Below, piece after piece: positions 43,351 to 52,458 of a stretch of 64,000 nt of DNA. The position numbers were made by a program, and so were the translations under genes. Under the pieces are notes generated by a model. The model did not search any database, was not told the DNA's origin, and worked only from the letters and a program-made list of their open reading frames with translations. Position 1 is the stretch's first letter. Every line of letters starts with the position of its first letter. The stretch is from AC-56 sp963798705 (GTDB lineage Bacteria > Actinomycetota > Thermoleophilia > Solirubrobacterales > 70-9): positions 372,001-436,000 of the forward strand of contig CAWCTW010000003.1 in the NCBI GenBank assembly GCA_963798705.1. Reading direction: 5' to 3'.

Positions 43351-44132
43351 CAGCCTCCGGTCCTCAGCCGGCGCCGCAGCGCCAGGGCGCTCAACCCGAT
43401 GCCGATGGCGCCGACCAGCGCGAGCGCGGCGATCGCCTTTCCGAACACGCTCCAGGTGACCGACGAGATCACCGGGTCGCGGATCCCCTCGACGATGAAG
43501 CTCAGCGGGTTGTACTCGGCGATCGTCGCCGCCGGCTCGAGCATGAGGTTGTCGGGGAAGAAGGCCGACGAGAGGAACAGGATCACGAAGACCAGTGGGA
43601 ACAGTCCCTGCACCACCGACGCGCTTCCCGTTCGCAGCGCCACCGACGCCCCGATGCCCCCGAACGCCACCCCCGACAGCACGACGAAGAAGATCATCAG
43701 CAGGGCGCCCGGCACGCCCTCCTGGATGTGCGCGCCGAAGATCAGCCCGACGACGATGAACCAGATCGCCGACAGGGCGGCGAGCACCGCTGTTCCCGCC
43801 AGTCGCCCGAGCACGATCGCGAACCGCGAGATCGGCGCCGCCAGCAGTCGGTCGGTGAACCCCATCTCGATGTCCACGGCGAGCGCGATCCCGCCGCTGT
43901 TTCCGGCCAGCAGCGTCGACTGGATCATCGCGCCGGCGAGCATGAAGCTCAGGAAGTTGTCGACCGGCGGGAACCCGGGAAGGTCCACCGCCCGGCCGGC
44001 CCCCGCCGTCTGGATTGCGAGCAGGATCGACGGGAAGATGATGATCGGCGCCATCAGCTGCGGCCGCCGGAGCGTCTGCTTCACGGAGCGCGCCCCGAGT
44101 GCGGCGATCACTCGCAGATCCGTGGCGGTCAT
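43350..44132 (-). CDS. ABC-2 type transporter permease (DrrB-like), first
   Basis: A 260-residue six-helix permease homologous to the one downstream: MGFTDRLLAAPISRFAIVLG coupling loop, TGSASVVQGLFPLVFVILFL and YNPLSFIVEGIRDPVI. Two different permeases imply a heterodimeric membrane channel. The start overlaps the ATPase stop by four bases. Confidence 0.9.
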   Translation of the reverse strand: MTATDLRVIAALGARSVKQTLRRPQLMAPIIIFPSILLAIQTAGAGRAVDLPGFPPVDNFLSFMLAGAMIQSTLLAGNSGGIALAVDIEMGFTDRLLAAPISRFAIVLGRLAGTAVLAALSAIWFIVVGLIFGAHIQEGVPGALLMIFFVVLSGVAFGGIGASVALRTGSASVVQGLFPLVFVILFLSSAFFPDNLMLEPAATIAEYNPLSFIVEGIRDPVISSVTWSVFGKAIAALALVGAIGIGLSALALRRRLRTGG

Positions 44133-45088
44133 TCGACCTCGCCCGTGTCGGGCTCCTCGGGCTCCAGGTGGTGCCCGGTCTTCTCGAGGAACACGTCGTC
44201 AAGCGTGGGCTCCACCAGGTCGAGCGCCTCGACCGTGAGCCCGGCCTCGTCGAGCGCCCGGACCACGGGTGCGACCTCGGCGGCCCCGTGCTCGAGCTCC
44301 ACCAGCACCGCCCCGTCCTTGCCGGGAAGCGGCTTGCCGAAGCGGACGACGATCTCCGCGGCGCGCTCGGTGCCGCCATGAAGGAGGCGGATCTCCAGAT
44401 GCGGATGCCCGACCTGCGCCTTCAGCCGGCCGGGCGTGTCCTCGGCGACGAGGCGACCGTCGTCGATGATCCCCACGCGGTCGGCGAGCTGATCGGCTTC
44501 CTCCAGATACTGCGTGGTCAGGAAGACCGTCGTTCCCTCGTGGTTGAGCTGCTCGACCTCCTCCCAGATCGTTCGCCGGCTGACCGGGTCGAGGCCGGTG
44601 GTCGGCTCGTCGAGGAATAGGACCCGCGGCTCGTGGACCAGGGCCGACGCCAGGTCCAGTCGCCGCCGCATGCCACCCGAATAGGTGCCCACCTGCCGGC
44701 CGGCGGCGTCGGCCAGATCCACCCGCTCCAGGAGGCCATCGGCCCGTTCCCGTCCCTCCTGGCGACCGAGGCCGTGGAGGGTGGCCTGCAGGCGGATCAG
44801 CTCGCGCCCCGTCATCAGCGGGTCGAGCGCCGCCTCCTGGAGCGCGACGCCGATCGAGGCCCGGACCCTGCCGGGATCGGTGACCACGTCGAACCCTGCC
44901 ACTTGGGCGGTGCCCGCGGTGGGCCGAAGAAGCGTGGTCAGCATCCGGACAGTGGTCGTCTTGCCCGCGCCGTTGGGTCCGAGGAATGCGTAGATCTCTC
45001 GGTCCGCGACCTCCAGGTCCACGCCCGCGACGGCCTTGATGCCGCCCTCGAACGTGCGCTCCAGCCCTTTTGCCTCGATCGCCGGCAC
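44129..45088 (-). CDS. ABC transporter ATP-binding protein (DrrA-like)
   Basis: A 319-residue ATPase. Walker A is FLGPNGAGKTTTVRML, signature YSGGMRRRLDLA, Walker B VLFLDEPTTGLD, and the switch His equivalent is Gln (TTQYLEE). The C-terminal 90 residues form the extra domain found in daunorubicin-resistance-type (DrrA) exporters, where loss of the switch His is also common. GTG start. It is the first gene of the three-gene exporter operon. Confidence 0.92.
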   Translation of the reverse strand: MPAIEAKGLERTFEGGIKAVAGVDLEVADREIYAFLGPNGAGKTTTVRMLTTLLRPTAGTAQVAGFDVVTDPGRVRASIGVALQEAALDPLMTGRELIRLQATLHGLGRQEGRERADGLLERVDLADAAGRQVGTYSGGMRRRLDLASALVHEPRVLFLDEPTTGLDPVSRRTIWEEVEQLNHEGTTVFLTTQYLEEADQLADRVGIIDDGRLVAEDTPGRLKAQVGHPHLEIRLLHGGTERAAEIVVRFGKPLPGKDGAVLVELEHGAAEVAPVVRALDEAGLTVEALDLVEPTLDDVFLEKTGHHLEPEEPDTGEVE

Positions 45089-45492
45089 CGCGGGCAGGAT
45101 AGACCCGGGTGCACCGGGCCCTAGGAGGATGCGGACAGAGGCCGCGCGCCCACCCGCTCGTGGTCCGTTGCGCGTTCGACCGCCAGGGTCACGGCGATCT
45201 CGTCGGCTCCAGCCTCGAGGTCGAGCGCCTTGCGAGGCCGGACTCGAGGTGGCGCAGGGTGGCGCCCGTCGAGGTCCTCGGCTGGCCGTTCCGTGGCTCG
45301 GAGGCGGCGGTCACGCGCGCTGACCCATAGTCGATGAAATCCGCTTTCTCATGCCCCGGAGCGGTGCCGCCGGCGCAATGACACCCGCCCACATCGGCGC
45401 GGGACCCTAAGCTATGTGATCCAGTCCCCGGCTCGCGGGCGCAGGAGCGGTCGACGCCGCAACAGTCCGGGGGCTGGAGTGTTCTTGCACCA
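45089..45492. other. Gene-poor stretch with one orphan ORF (45109-45330, +)
   Basis: No gene can be assigned with confidence. A plus-strand frame of 73 codons from a GTG ends in a segment with protein-like composition (GSSLEVERLARPDSRWRR, VLGWPFRGSEAAVT) but no start context or recognised family. It may be the remnant of a larger gene or chance. No T-run terminator, tRNA or repeat is visible; the last 80 bases should hold the promoter of the secreted protein that follows. Confidence 0.35.
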
Positions 45493-46248
45493 ATGCACGA
45501 CACGACGACAACGCGCACGGGCCTGACCCGCCGCCTCGGCTACGTCCTGGCGTTCGCCGCGCTCTGCGCGGCGCTGGTGGCTGCGATCGCCATCCCGTCC
45601 GCGGACGCGATCACTGCGAAGGTGATTGGCCGGACAAAGCACACCCCGAAGCCCACCTGCCCCGCCAAGCGCACGCACAACTCCTGCTCGGTGATCGGCA
45701 GCGTCACCGGCTACATGATCAAGGCGGATGGCAAGAAGCATCCATTCAACGTGTTCAAGGACGGCGCCATCGTCGCGTGGGCGATCGACCTCTCCAAGCC
45801 GGACAAGGAAGAGCGCAATGTCTTTTCCAGCCTGTTCCAGAACAAGACGTTCGGCGGGCGGCCAGCCGCCCGGATCTCCGTCCTGAAGCCAAAATCACAC
45901 AAGCAGTACAAGCTCGTCAAGCAGGGTCCCGCGATCAACCTGAAGCATTTCCTGGGCCGCAAGCAGATCTTCACTCTCGACAAGCCGCTGCGAGTCCGCA
46001 AGGGTCAGGTCATCGCCCTGTCGACCCCAACGTGGGCATCGGCCTTCGCGCTTCCCGGCCACCCCAAGGACAACCAATGGCGGGCGAGCCGACGGCCGCA
46101 CAAGTGCAACACCGACAAGGATCACAAGGACAACATCAAGGCCAGCCGTCCGCAGCAGAAGGTCGGATCGGTCCGCAAGTACGGCTGCGTCTACACCGGG
46201 GCGCGGCTCACGTACTGGGCGTACTTCGTGCCCAAGAAGAAGGGCTGA
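45493..46248 (+). CDS. Secreted protein of unknown function
   Basis: A 251-residue basic protein with a signal peptide (LGYVLAFAALCAALVAAIA, cleavage near PSADA). Its mature part has four Cys (PTCP, NSCSV, HKCN, YGCVY), probably two disulfides, and many Lys residues. A pattern of strands (HPFNVFKDGAIVAWAIDLSK, KQIFTLDKPLRVRKGQVIAL) suggests a beta-sandwich. No family recognised. It has much lower GC at synonymous positions (many AAG, AAC, CCA choices) than its neighbours' Arg/Ala-rich genes, mostly because of Lys content. Confidence 0.75.
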   Translation: MHDTTTTRTGLTRRLGYVLAFAALCAALVAAIAIPSADAITAKVIGRTKHTPKPTCPAKRTHNSCSVIGSVTGYMIKADGKKHPFNVFKDGAIVAWAIDLSKPDKEERNVFSSLFQNKTFGGRPAARISVLKPKSHKQYKLVKQGPAINLKHFLGRKQIFTLDKPLRVRKGQVIALSTPTWASAFALPGHPKDNQWRASRRPHKCNTDKDHKDNIKASRPQQKVGSVRKYGCVYTGARLTYWAYFVPKKKG

Positions 46249-46261
46249 GCGCGCCGCGTTC

Positions 46262-46696
46262 CTAGTCGCAGGCGTTGCCGGGGCAGAAGCCCTCGTCCGG
46301 CGAACCGCTGTTGTTGACGCCCGAGCCGCCACCGCCCGAGCTCGACCCGCCGCCGGAGCCCGTGCCGCCTGAGCCACCGGAGGAGGTTCCGCCGGAGCCG
46401 TTGCCGCCTGAGCCGCTCTGAGTCGTCGTCGTGCTGCCCGTCGTGGTCGGCGGGGCGGTCGTGCTGGTCGTGGATTGCGTCGTGCTCTTGGTCGTGGTGG
46501 GCGCCTTGGTGGTCGTCTGGGTCCCCGTGGCCGCGGTGGGGGCCGGAGGCATGGAGATGCTGGTCGTGTCCGCGCCGCTGTCGCCACATCCCGCTGCGCC
46601 CAGGGCGAGAACCGCCCCGGCGGCGAGTGCCGCCGCGGTCCGCCGCCGGCGGAGGGCTCGCGCCTTCCGCTCGATCGCCGGGCTGCCCGCGCTCAT
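46262..46696 (-). CDS. Low-complexity Thr/Gly-rich lipoprotein
   Basis: A 144-residue protein. A basic n-region (RKARALRRRR) and hydrophobic core end in a lipobox (LGAAGC). The mature chain is almost entirely Thr/Ser (about residues 55-95) then Gly/Ser, and ends with two Cys (GFCPGNACD). It looks like a wall-spanning spacer, with the terminal Cys pair as the only conserved-looking part. It overlaps the upstream zinc-ribbon gene by four bases (ATGA). Confidence 0.7.
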   Translation of the reverse strand: MSAGSPAIERKARALRRRRTAAALAAGAVLALGAAGCGDSGADTTSISMPPAPTAATGTQTTTKAPTTTKSTTQSTTSTTAPPTTTGSTTTTQSGSGGNGSGGTSSGGSGGTGSGGGSSSGGGGSGVNNSGSPDEGFCPGNACD

Positions 46697-46971
46697 GCGG
46701 TTCCGTCGAATGCGGGTTGGCGCAGCCCGCAGTACGGGCAGTCGCTGATGTCGAGGCCGATGAGCTGGTCGCAGCGCCGGCAGGTCCGTAGGTTGTCCGG
46801 CGCGCGCAGGAGGGCCGAGTCGGAGGGAGCCAGTGGGAGCGTGCGGGTCACGGGCAGAAGCTCCTCGCCGGTCTCGCGATCGAGGTAGGCGGCGCCCGGC
46901 TGGACCGGGGTGAGCGCCTCGCGCCCCGAGGCTGGCGCGCGCAGCCTGTAGATCTGACTGGGGTTGTTCAT
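46693..46971 (-). CDS. Small zinc-ribbon protein
   Basis: A 92-residue protein whose C-terminus has CRRCDQLIGLDISDCPYCGL, two CxxC knuckles of a zinc ribbon. The N-terminal part is unremarkable. ATG at 46971 is used; GTG four codons upstream is possible. Coupled to the low-complexity lipoprotein gene by overlap. Function unknown. Confidence 0.7.
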   Translation of the reverse strand: MNNPSQIYRLRAPASGREALTPVQPGAAYLDRETGEELLPVTRTLPLAPSDSALLRAPDNLRTCRRCDQLIGLDISDCPYCGLRQPAFDGTA

Positions 46972-47054
46972 CGGGGCCGACACGATAGCCGACGCGCTGG
47001 AGCGCCCGGCCCTGCTCCGGCGCGCGGCGCAGACGGCGTTTAGCCTGCCACTCC

Positions 47055-48647
47055 GTGAAGGTCCTGATCTTCCACGGCTACCTGTTGCGCGGCACCGGCA
47101 GCAACGTCTACACCGCCAGTATCGCCGCGGCGCTCGCCCGCCAGGGCCATGAGGTCCACCTCGTGTGCCAGGAGCGCCGGGCCGGCGAGCTCCCGTGGGT
47201 TGACCGCGCGGGGACCTGGGAGGACGGCGAGCTGCGGGTCGAGCCGGCGGGCGGCGGCGCGGGCCCCGGGACGGTGACCGCGTACGTCCCCGACATCGGC
47301 GGCCTGCTGCCCGTGTACGTGCCCGACGAGTACGAGGGCTTCCGCGCGAAGACCTTCGCCGAGCTGAGCGACGAGGAGCTCGCCGCCTATCTCGACGCCA
47401 ACGTCGCCGCCGTTCGCGACGTTGCCGTGGGCTGCGGCGGCGTTGACGCGGCCCTCGCCAACCACCTCGTGATGGGCCCAGCGATCCTCGCTCGCGCCGG
47501 CCTTCGGTTCGCGGTGAAGATCCACGGCTCGGCCCTCGAGTACACCGTCAAGCGCGATCCCGGGCGCTTCCTCCCGTACGCCCGCGAGGGGGTGGCCGCC
47601 GCCTCGGGCGTGCTGGTCGGCTCCGGGCACACCGCGGGGAGCCTCTGGCGCGCCGTGGACGAGCCCGGCCTGCCGGAGAGGACCCGCCTCGGCCCCCCGG
47701 GGGTGGACACCGACCTCTTTGCGCCAATTCGGAGTACCGAGGCGCCGGCACGGTTGCGCAGGGTCGGCGCCGACCTGAGGTCCGCGGCGACCGGCGAGTC
47801 GCGCTGGGATCGAGACCCGGCCGAGGCGGCCGAGGCGGTCGAGCACCTGGCGGGCGCCACGGGCCCGCGCGTGGTGTTCGTGGGCAAGCTGATCGTGTCC
47901 AAGGGCATCGATCTTCTGCTGGCGGGGTGGCCGCTCGTGCACGCGACCCACCCGGGAGCGCGGCTCCTGGTGGTCGGCTTCGGCGAGTACGAGGAGGCGG
48001 CCCGGCGCATCCTGGCGGCCCTCGAGTCCGGGAACCTCGCCGCGGTTGGGGAGATCGCGGCGCGCGGCTGGGCTCTGGAGGGTGGGGAGGAGGGCCCGCT
48101 CCCGATTCTCACGGCGTTCCTCGACGACCTTCCGCGCGGCTATGCGGAGGCCGCCGCGGCGATCACCGGTAGCGTGGCGTTCGCCGGCCGCCTGGAGCAC
48201 CAGGAGGTGGGGGCGCTCGTCCCGGCCGCCGACGCGCTGATCGTGCCGAGCACGTTCCCCGAGTCGTTCGGGATGGTGGCCGCCGAGGCGGCCGCGGCCG
48301 GCGTGCCGCCGGTCGCGGCCCATCACTCCGGGCTGGCGGAGGTCACCGGGGCGCTCGCCGACGAGCTGCCGCCGGAGGCCTCGGGCCTGGTCTCCTTCGA
48401 CCTCGACCGGCGGGCGGTGGGGTCGCTCGCCGCCCGCATCAACGGCTGGCTGGAGCTCGAGCCCGGGATCCGCGAGCGGATCCTTGTCTCGCTGCGGGAC
48501 GTGGCGGTCCGCAACTGGAGCTGGGACGGCGTCGCGCGGGGAGTGCTGGCGGCGTCGGCCGGTCGGCTCGAGGGGCTGCCCCCGCCGCAAGTGCCGCCTG
48601 CCACCAGGCCGGATGGTGGCGCCGGTGGCCGCGGACCCGAGCAATAG
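47055..48647 (+). CDS. GT4-type glycosyltransferase
   Basis: A 530-residue GT-B glycosyltransferase. KVLIFHGYLLRGTGSNVYTA is the acceptor-side N-terminus with the G-S-N-V-Y loop. VVFVGKLIVSKGIDLLLAGW starts the donor domain, and VPSTFPESFGMVAAEAAAAG is the nucleotide-sugar EX7E-like motif. It is longer than typical GT4 enzymes because of an insert around residues 225-275. Product unknown; GTG start. It ends 11 bases before ctaC but probably belongs to another function. Confidence 0.87.
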   Translation: MKVLIFHGYLLRGTGSNVYTASIAAALARQGHEVHLVCQERRAGELPWVDRAGTWEDGELRVEPAGGGAGPGTVTAYVPDIGGLLPVYVPDEYEGFRAKTFAELSDEELAAYLDANVAAVRDVAVGCGGVDAALANHLVMGPAILARAGLRFAVKIHGSALEYTVKRDPGRFLPYAREGVAAASGVLVGSGHTAGSLWRAVDEPGLPERTRLGPPGVDTDLFAPIRSTEAPARLRRVGADLRSAATGESRWDRDPAEAAEAVEHLAGATGPRVVFVGKLIVSKGIDLLLAGWPLVHATHPGARLLVVGFGEYEEAARRILAALESGNLAAVGEIAARGWALEGGEEGPLPILTAFLDDLPRGYAEAAAAITGSVAFAGRLEHQEVGALVPAADALIVPSTFPESFGMVAAEAAAAGVPPVAAHHSGLAEVTGALADELPPEASGLVSFDLDRRAVGSLAARINGWLELEPGIRERILVSLRDVAVRNWSWDGVARGVLAASAGRLEGLPPPQVPPATRPDGGAGGRGPEQ

Positions 48648-48658
48648 AATGCCGCCTG

Positions 48659-49516
48659 GTGACCCGGGCCACGCTTGTAAGGATCATCGCCGCCATCGCC
48701 GTCCTGACCGTGGTGATGGCGGTACCGATGACGCAGATCCACTGGAACGGGACGGAGGCGTCGTCTCAGGCGCACGAGATCGACACGCTCCTGAACGTGA
48801 TGATCATCCTGTCGTCGTTCGTCTTCTCGATCGTGCTCGTGATGCTGGGCTATTGCGTCTGGAGGTATCGGGCGAAGCCTGGCGACGAGTCCGACGGCGA
48901 GCCGATCCACGGCAACACGAAGCTGGAGATCACGTGGACCGTGATCCCCACGGTCATCGTCCTGTTCGGCGCCATCTACAGCTGGATCGTGCTGGGCGAC
49001 ATCGAGAGTGAGGCGTCCGACAGGCTGCGCATCGACGTCACCGCCCAGCAGTACGAGTGGACCTTCAACTACCCGCAGTCGAACAACAAGGTCGTGAGCT
49101 CCAAGACCCTGGTGGTGCCGGAGGGCCGCCAGCTCGACCTGCACCTGACCTCTCTCGACGTCATCCACTCCTTCTGGGTGCCCGAGTGGCGGATCAAGCG
49201 CGACCTCGTGCCCGCCGGGCCTGGGGGCAACGACGTGGACGACACGGTCGTCGTCACGCCCGACCGCCTGGGCACCTACAACGTCGTCTGCACGGAGCTC
49301 TGCGGCTTCGGCCACGCGACGATGCGCGCGCTCGTGAAGGTGGTGCCGCAGGACCAGTACGAGAGTTGGCTCCACCGGCAGCCGCTGGTGAAGCCGAGCC
49401 CCGGGAGCCCGAGCGGGTCGTCCACCGGGACCTCCGGCGAGGACCGGTCCGTCGAGGGCGGCGCGGGCCCGTCGCCGCCTGGTTTGGCGCCTGACAGCTC
49501 GAGTGGAGGCACGTGA
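48659..49516 (+). CDS. ctaC: Cytochrome c oxidase subunit II (functional CuA site)
   Basis: A 285-residue subunit with two N-terminal helices and a periplasmic cupredoxin domain. The CuA ligands are complete: His170 (DVIHSFWVPEW) and Cys211, Glu213, Cys215, His219, Met222 in CTELCGFGHATM. The C-terminal 40 residues are Pro/Ser/Gly-rich and there is no attached heme-c domain. It is the first gene of the main terminal oxidase operon. GTG start. Confidence 0.95.
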   Translation: MTRATLVRIIAAIAVLTVVMAVPMTQIHWNGTEASSQAHEIDTLLNVMIILSSFVFSIVLVMLGYCVWRYRAKPGDESDGEPIHGNTKLEITWTVIPTVIVLFGAIYSWIVLGDIESEASDRLRIDVTAQQYEWTFNYPQSNNKVVSSKTLVVPEGRQLDLHLTSLDVIHSFWVPEWRIKRDLVPAGPGGNDVDDTVVVTPDRLGTYNVVCTELCGFGHATMRALVKVVPQDQYESWLHRQPLVKPSPGSPSGSSTGTSGEDRSVEGGAGPSPPGLAPDSSSGGT

Positions 49517-49549
49517 GGCAATGAGTAGGCTTCCCGCCGGAGCTCGGAC

Positions 49550-51469
49550 TTGGTAGTCGCGCTGAAGAGACCCGGATTGACTCGTGGGGCCCTCGGGGCC
49601 CTGCTGGGGGCCGCGTTCGGTTTCGCGCTCGTGGTGGCCCTGCGCAAGCTCTCGGGGCTGCCGGCCTTCCAGACCGAGCAGACGGGCTACCCGCAGGTCA
49701 TCGTGCCGGCGATCACGGGTCCGCTCGGGTTCCTGGTCGGCATCGGCGGCTTCGACTACTGGTTCCGGTGGGCCGCCGGCGCCCCGACGATCCCCGAGGA
49801 CCACTCGAGTCACGGCGCCTACTCGTGGAAGGACTACTTCAAGTTCAACACCGATCACAAGGTGATCGGGATCCAGTACATCTGCACGACCTTCGTCTTC
49901 TTCTTCATCGGCGGGCTGATGGCGATGATCATGCGCGCCGAGCTCGCTCAGCCGGGCACGCAGATCGTGGAGCCGGGCACCTTCAACGGCCTGTTCTCCG
50001 CCCACGCGGCGATCATGATCTTCGTCTTCGTGATCCCCGTGTTCGCGGGGATCGCGAACTACGTCCTGCCGCTGATGATCGGGGCGCCGGACATGGCGTT
50101 CCCGCGCCTGAACGCGCTGAGCTTCTGGATGCTGCCGATCGCGGGGCTCCTGTTCGTCGGCAGCTTCCTCGCGCCCGGCGGCGCTTTCGACGCGGGCTGG
50201 ACCGGCTATGCGCCGCTGTCGACCGGGGCGCCGTTGGGCCAGTCGTTCTTCAACCTGGGGGTCCAGTTCGCCGGCGCGTCCTCGGTGGCGACCGCCCTCA
50301 ACTTCCTCGTGACGATCATCACGATGCGTGCGCCCGGGATGAACTTCTGGCGGATGCCGCTGCTCGTCTGGGCCAACATGTCCACGTCCCTCCTGGTGGT
50401 CGCCGCCACTCCGTTCATCGCGGGCGTGCAGTTCATGGTCCTCTTCGACCGCGCCCTCCACACCAACTTCTTCCAGAGCCTGAACGGCGGCGACGTCCTG
50501 AGCTACCAGCACATCTTCTGGTTCTACTCACACCCGGCCGTCTACATCATGATGTTGCCCGGCTTCGGGATCATCTCCGAGGTCATCTCGACCCACTCGC
50601 GCAAGCCGATCTTCGGCTACCGGCTGATGGCGCTGGCGCTGATCGGGATCGTGGTGCTGAGCTACACCGTGTGGGCGCACCACATGTTCGTGTCCGGGAT
50701 GTTCGCGTGGCTGCGCGTGCCGATGATGATCACCACGCTCCTGATCGCGGTTCCCACCGGGATCAAGATCTTCTCCTGGCTGGGGACCCTGTTCGGCAGC
50801 GTTCTGCACTTACGCTCGACCGCGATGCTGTTCTCGCTGGGCTTCATCGTCACGTTCACGATCGGCGGGATCAGCGGCGTGATGCTCGGCATGGTGCCGA
50901 TCGACATCCACGTCTCCGACACCTACTTCATCGTCGCCCACATCCACTTCGTGCTCTTCGGCGGTTCGGTGTTCACGATCTTCGCCGGCATCTACCACTG
51001 GTTCCCGAAGATGACGGGGCGAATGTACGACGAGAAGCTTGGCCGGTGGCACTTCTGGCTCACCCTCGTCGGCATGTGGGGCACCTTCGTCCCGATGCAC
51101 TGGATCGGGATGGAGGGGATGCCGCGCCGGGTCGCCGACTACTCCGCCCAGTTCGGCGACTGGAACCTGCTGATATCGGTCTTCGCCTTCCTGCTGGGCG
51201 CCGCGCAGCTGATCTTCCTCTACAACATGATCGTCAGCTGGAAGTGGGGCCCGCTGGCCGGCGACAACCCCTGGCGGGCGAAGACGATCGAGTGGCTCGT
51301 CAGCTCGCCGCCACCGGTGTTCAACTTCGACGAGATCCCGCGCGTCGTCGGCGGCCCGTACGAGTTCGGGGTGCCGGGCGCCCGTCACGCCATCCTCGGC
51401 CCGTCCGAGGCCGAGGTGGGCCGTGCGGAGCCGGCGGTTGCCGGGGCAGCGGGGAGCCGAAGTCCGTGA
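49550..51469 (+). CDS. ctaD: Cytochrome c oxidase subunit I (A2-type, active)
   Basis: A 639-residue heme-copper oxidase core. Heme a ligands are His152 and His466, heme a3 His464, CuB His328/377/378, and the cross-linked Tyr332 in YSHPAVYIMML. The YSHP form instead of GHPE marks the A2 subtype. K-channel Lys406 is present. About 95 additional N-terminal residues with two helices precede the usual start (YFKFNTDHKVIG). It pumps protons while reducing oxygen. The start is TTG at 49550. The stop overlaps the next gene (GTGA). Confidence 0.95.
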   Translation: MVVALKRPGLTRGALGALLGAAFGFALVVALRKLSGLPAFQTEQTGYPQVIVPAITGPLGFLVGIGGFDYWFRWAAGAPTIPEDHSSHGAYSWKDYFKFNTDHKVIGIQYICTTFVFFFIGGLMAMIMRAELAQPGTQIVEPGTFNGLFSAHAAIMIFVFVIPVFAGIANYVLPLMIGAPDMAFPRLNALSFWMLPIAGLLFVGSFLAPGGAFDAGWTGYAPLSTGAPLGQSFFNLGVQFAGASSVATALNFLVTIITMRAPGMNFWRMPLLVWANMSTSLLVVAATPFIAGVQFMVLFDRALHTNFFQSLNGGDVLSYQHIFWFYSHPAVYIMMLPGFGIISEVISTHSRKPIFGYRLMALALIGIVVLSYTVWAHHMFVSGMFAWLRVPMMITTLLIAVPTGIKIFSWLGTLFGSVLHLRSTAMLFSLGFIVTFTIGGISGVMLGMVPIDIHVSDTYFIVAHIHFVLFGGSVFTIFAGIYHWFPKMTGRMYDEKLGRWHFWLTLVGMWGTFVPMHWIGMEGMPRRVADYSAQFGDWNLLISVFAFLLGAAQLIFLYNMIVSWKWGPLAGDNPWRAKTIEWLVSSPPPVFNFDEIPRVVGGPYEFGVPGARHAILGPSEAEVGRAEPAVAGAAGSRSP

Positions 51470-52458
51470 GCGCGGCGGCGGACCAGGGGACCGGTGCGCC
51501 CTCGAATGGCCAGGGCGGCACCGTCCTCGTCTTCCTGAACGAGGTCGCGGGCGGGCGCAGGCTGCTGGAGGCGGCGCGCGAGCGTATCGAGGACGGCGTT
51601 GCCGAGGTTGCCGTGGCCGCGCCTCAGAACCAGCCGATCGCGGGACAGATCGTCGATCGCGACGAGGTCCGCGAGGCGGCCCAGAGCCGGGTGGAGGTCA
51701 CCGAGGCGGTGTTCCAGGAGTTCGGGATCGAATCGACCGGCGCGGTCATGGATCCCGATCCCGCGCTGGCCCTGGACGACGCCATCCGTGCCTTCACGCC
51801 CCGCGAGGTCCTGCTGTCGTGCCTGTATGACACGCGCTTCGGGTTCACTCGCAAGGACCTGGTGGAGTGGGCGAAGCAGAAGTTCGACGTCCCCATCACC
51901 CACATCCCGGTGCGGATCGAGGACGACGCCATTCGCTGGGACGTCACGCACACGCTCGTCGTCGCCACGCGGACGGTCGCAAGCCGGGAGCTGATCTCCC
52001 GCCTCAAGGACCGGGCGGCGGAGCACCCCCATCGCTACACGCTCGTCAGCCCGCCGTCCGGGGACATCTCGCGCCAGGAGGTCTGCCGGCGGCTGGCCAG
52101 GACGCTCGCCGCGCTCTACCGGTCCGAGATCGACGCCACCGGCCAGCCGATGAGCCCGGCGCCCCTGGCCGCGGTCGAGAACGCGCTCGAGCACTACCGC
52201 ATCGACGACATCCTCATTTCCACGCTGCGCGGCGAGCGGTCGAGGTGGTTGGAGGAAGGGCTGCTCGACGCCGTGCGTTCCCGCACGGACAAGGACGTCG
52301 AGCACGTCGAGGCCGGGGATGACGTGATCGAGGCGTCCGTGCCCGAGCCGCAGGGCGCACCGGTGGCGGTCGGCGCCGAGCGCGACCAGGAGGGCGAGGT
52401 GGCCACGGGCGGCGGCAGCGGCGGCGGCGTCGCCGCCGGGGACGAGAGGAGCGCCTGA
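51466..52458 (+). CDS. Universal-stress-like tandem-domain protein in the oxidase operon
   Basis: A 330-residue soluble protein of two similar alpha/beta domains. Each starts with a hydrophobic strand (TVLVFLNEVAGGRRLLEAA; HRYTLVSPPS). A 'DDILISTLRGERSRWLEEGL' element matches the '(D/E)VVISTHPPARSRWLERG' of a second protein downstream of ctaE. No nucleotide-binding G-x2-G-x9-G is obvious. It is wedged between ctaD and ctaE with overlaps on both sides, so it is made stoichiometrically with the oxidase. The C-terminal 40 residues are Gly/Ala-rich. Confidence 0.72.
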   Translation: MSAAADQGTGAPSNGQGGTVLVFLNEVAGGRRLLEAARERIEDGVAEVAVAAPQNQPIAGQIVDRDEVREAAQSRVEVTEAVFQEFGIESTGAVMDPDPALALDDAIRAFTPREVLLSCLYDTRFGFTRKDLVEWAKQKFDVPITHIPVRIEDDAIRWDVTHTLVVATRTVASRELISRLKDRAAEHPHRYTLVSPPSGDISRQEVCRRLARTLAALYRSEIDATGQPMSPAPLAAVENALEHYRIDDILISTLRGERSRWLEEGLLDAVRSRTDKDVEHVEAGDDVIEASVPEPQGAPVAVGAERDQEGEVATGGGSGGGVAAGDERSA

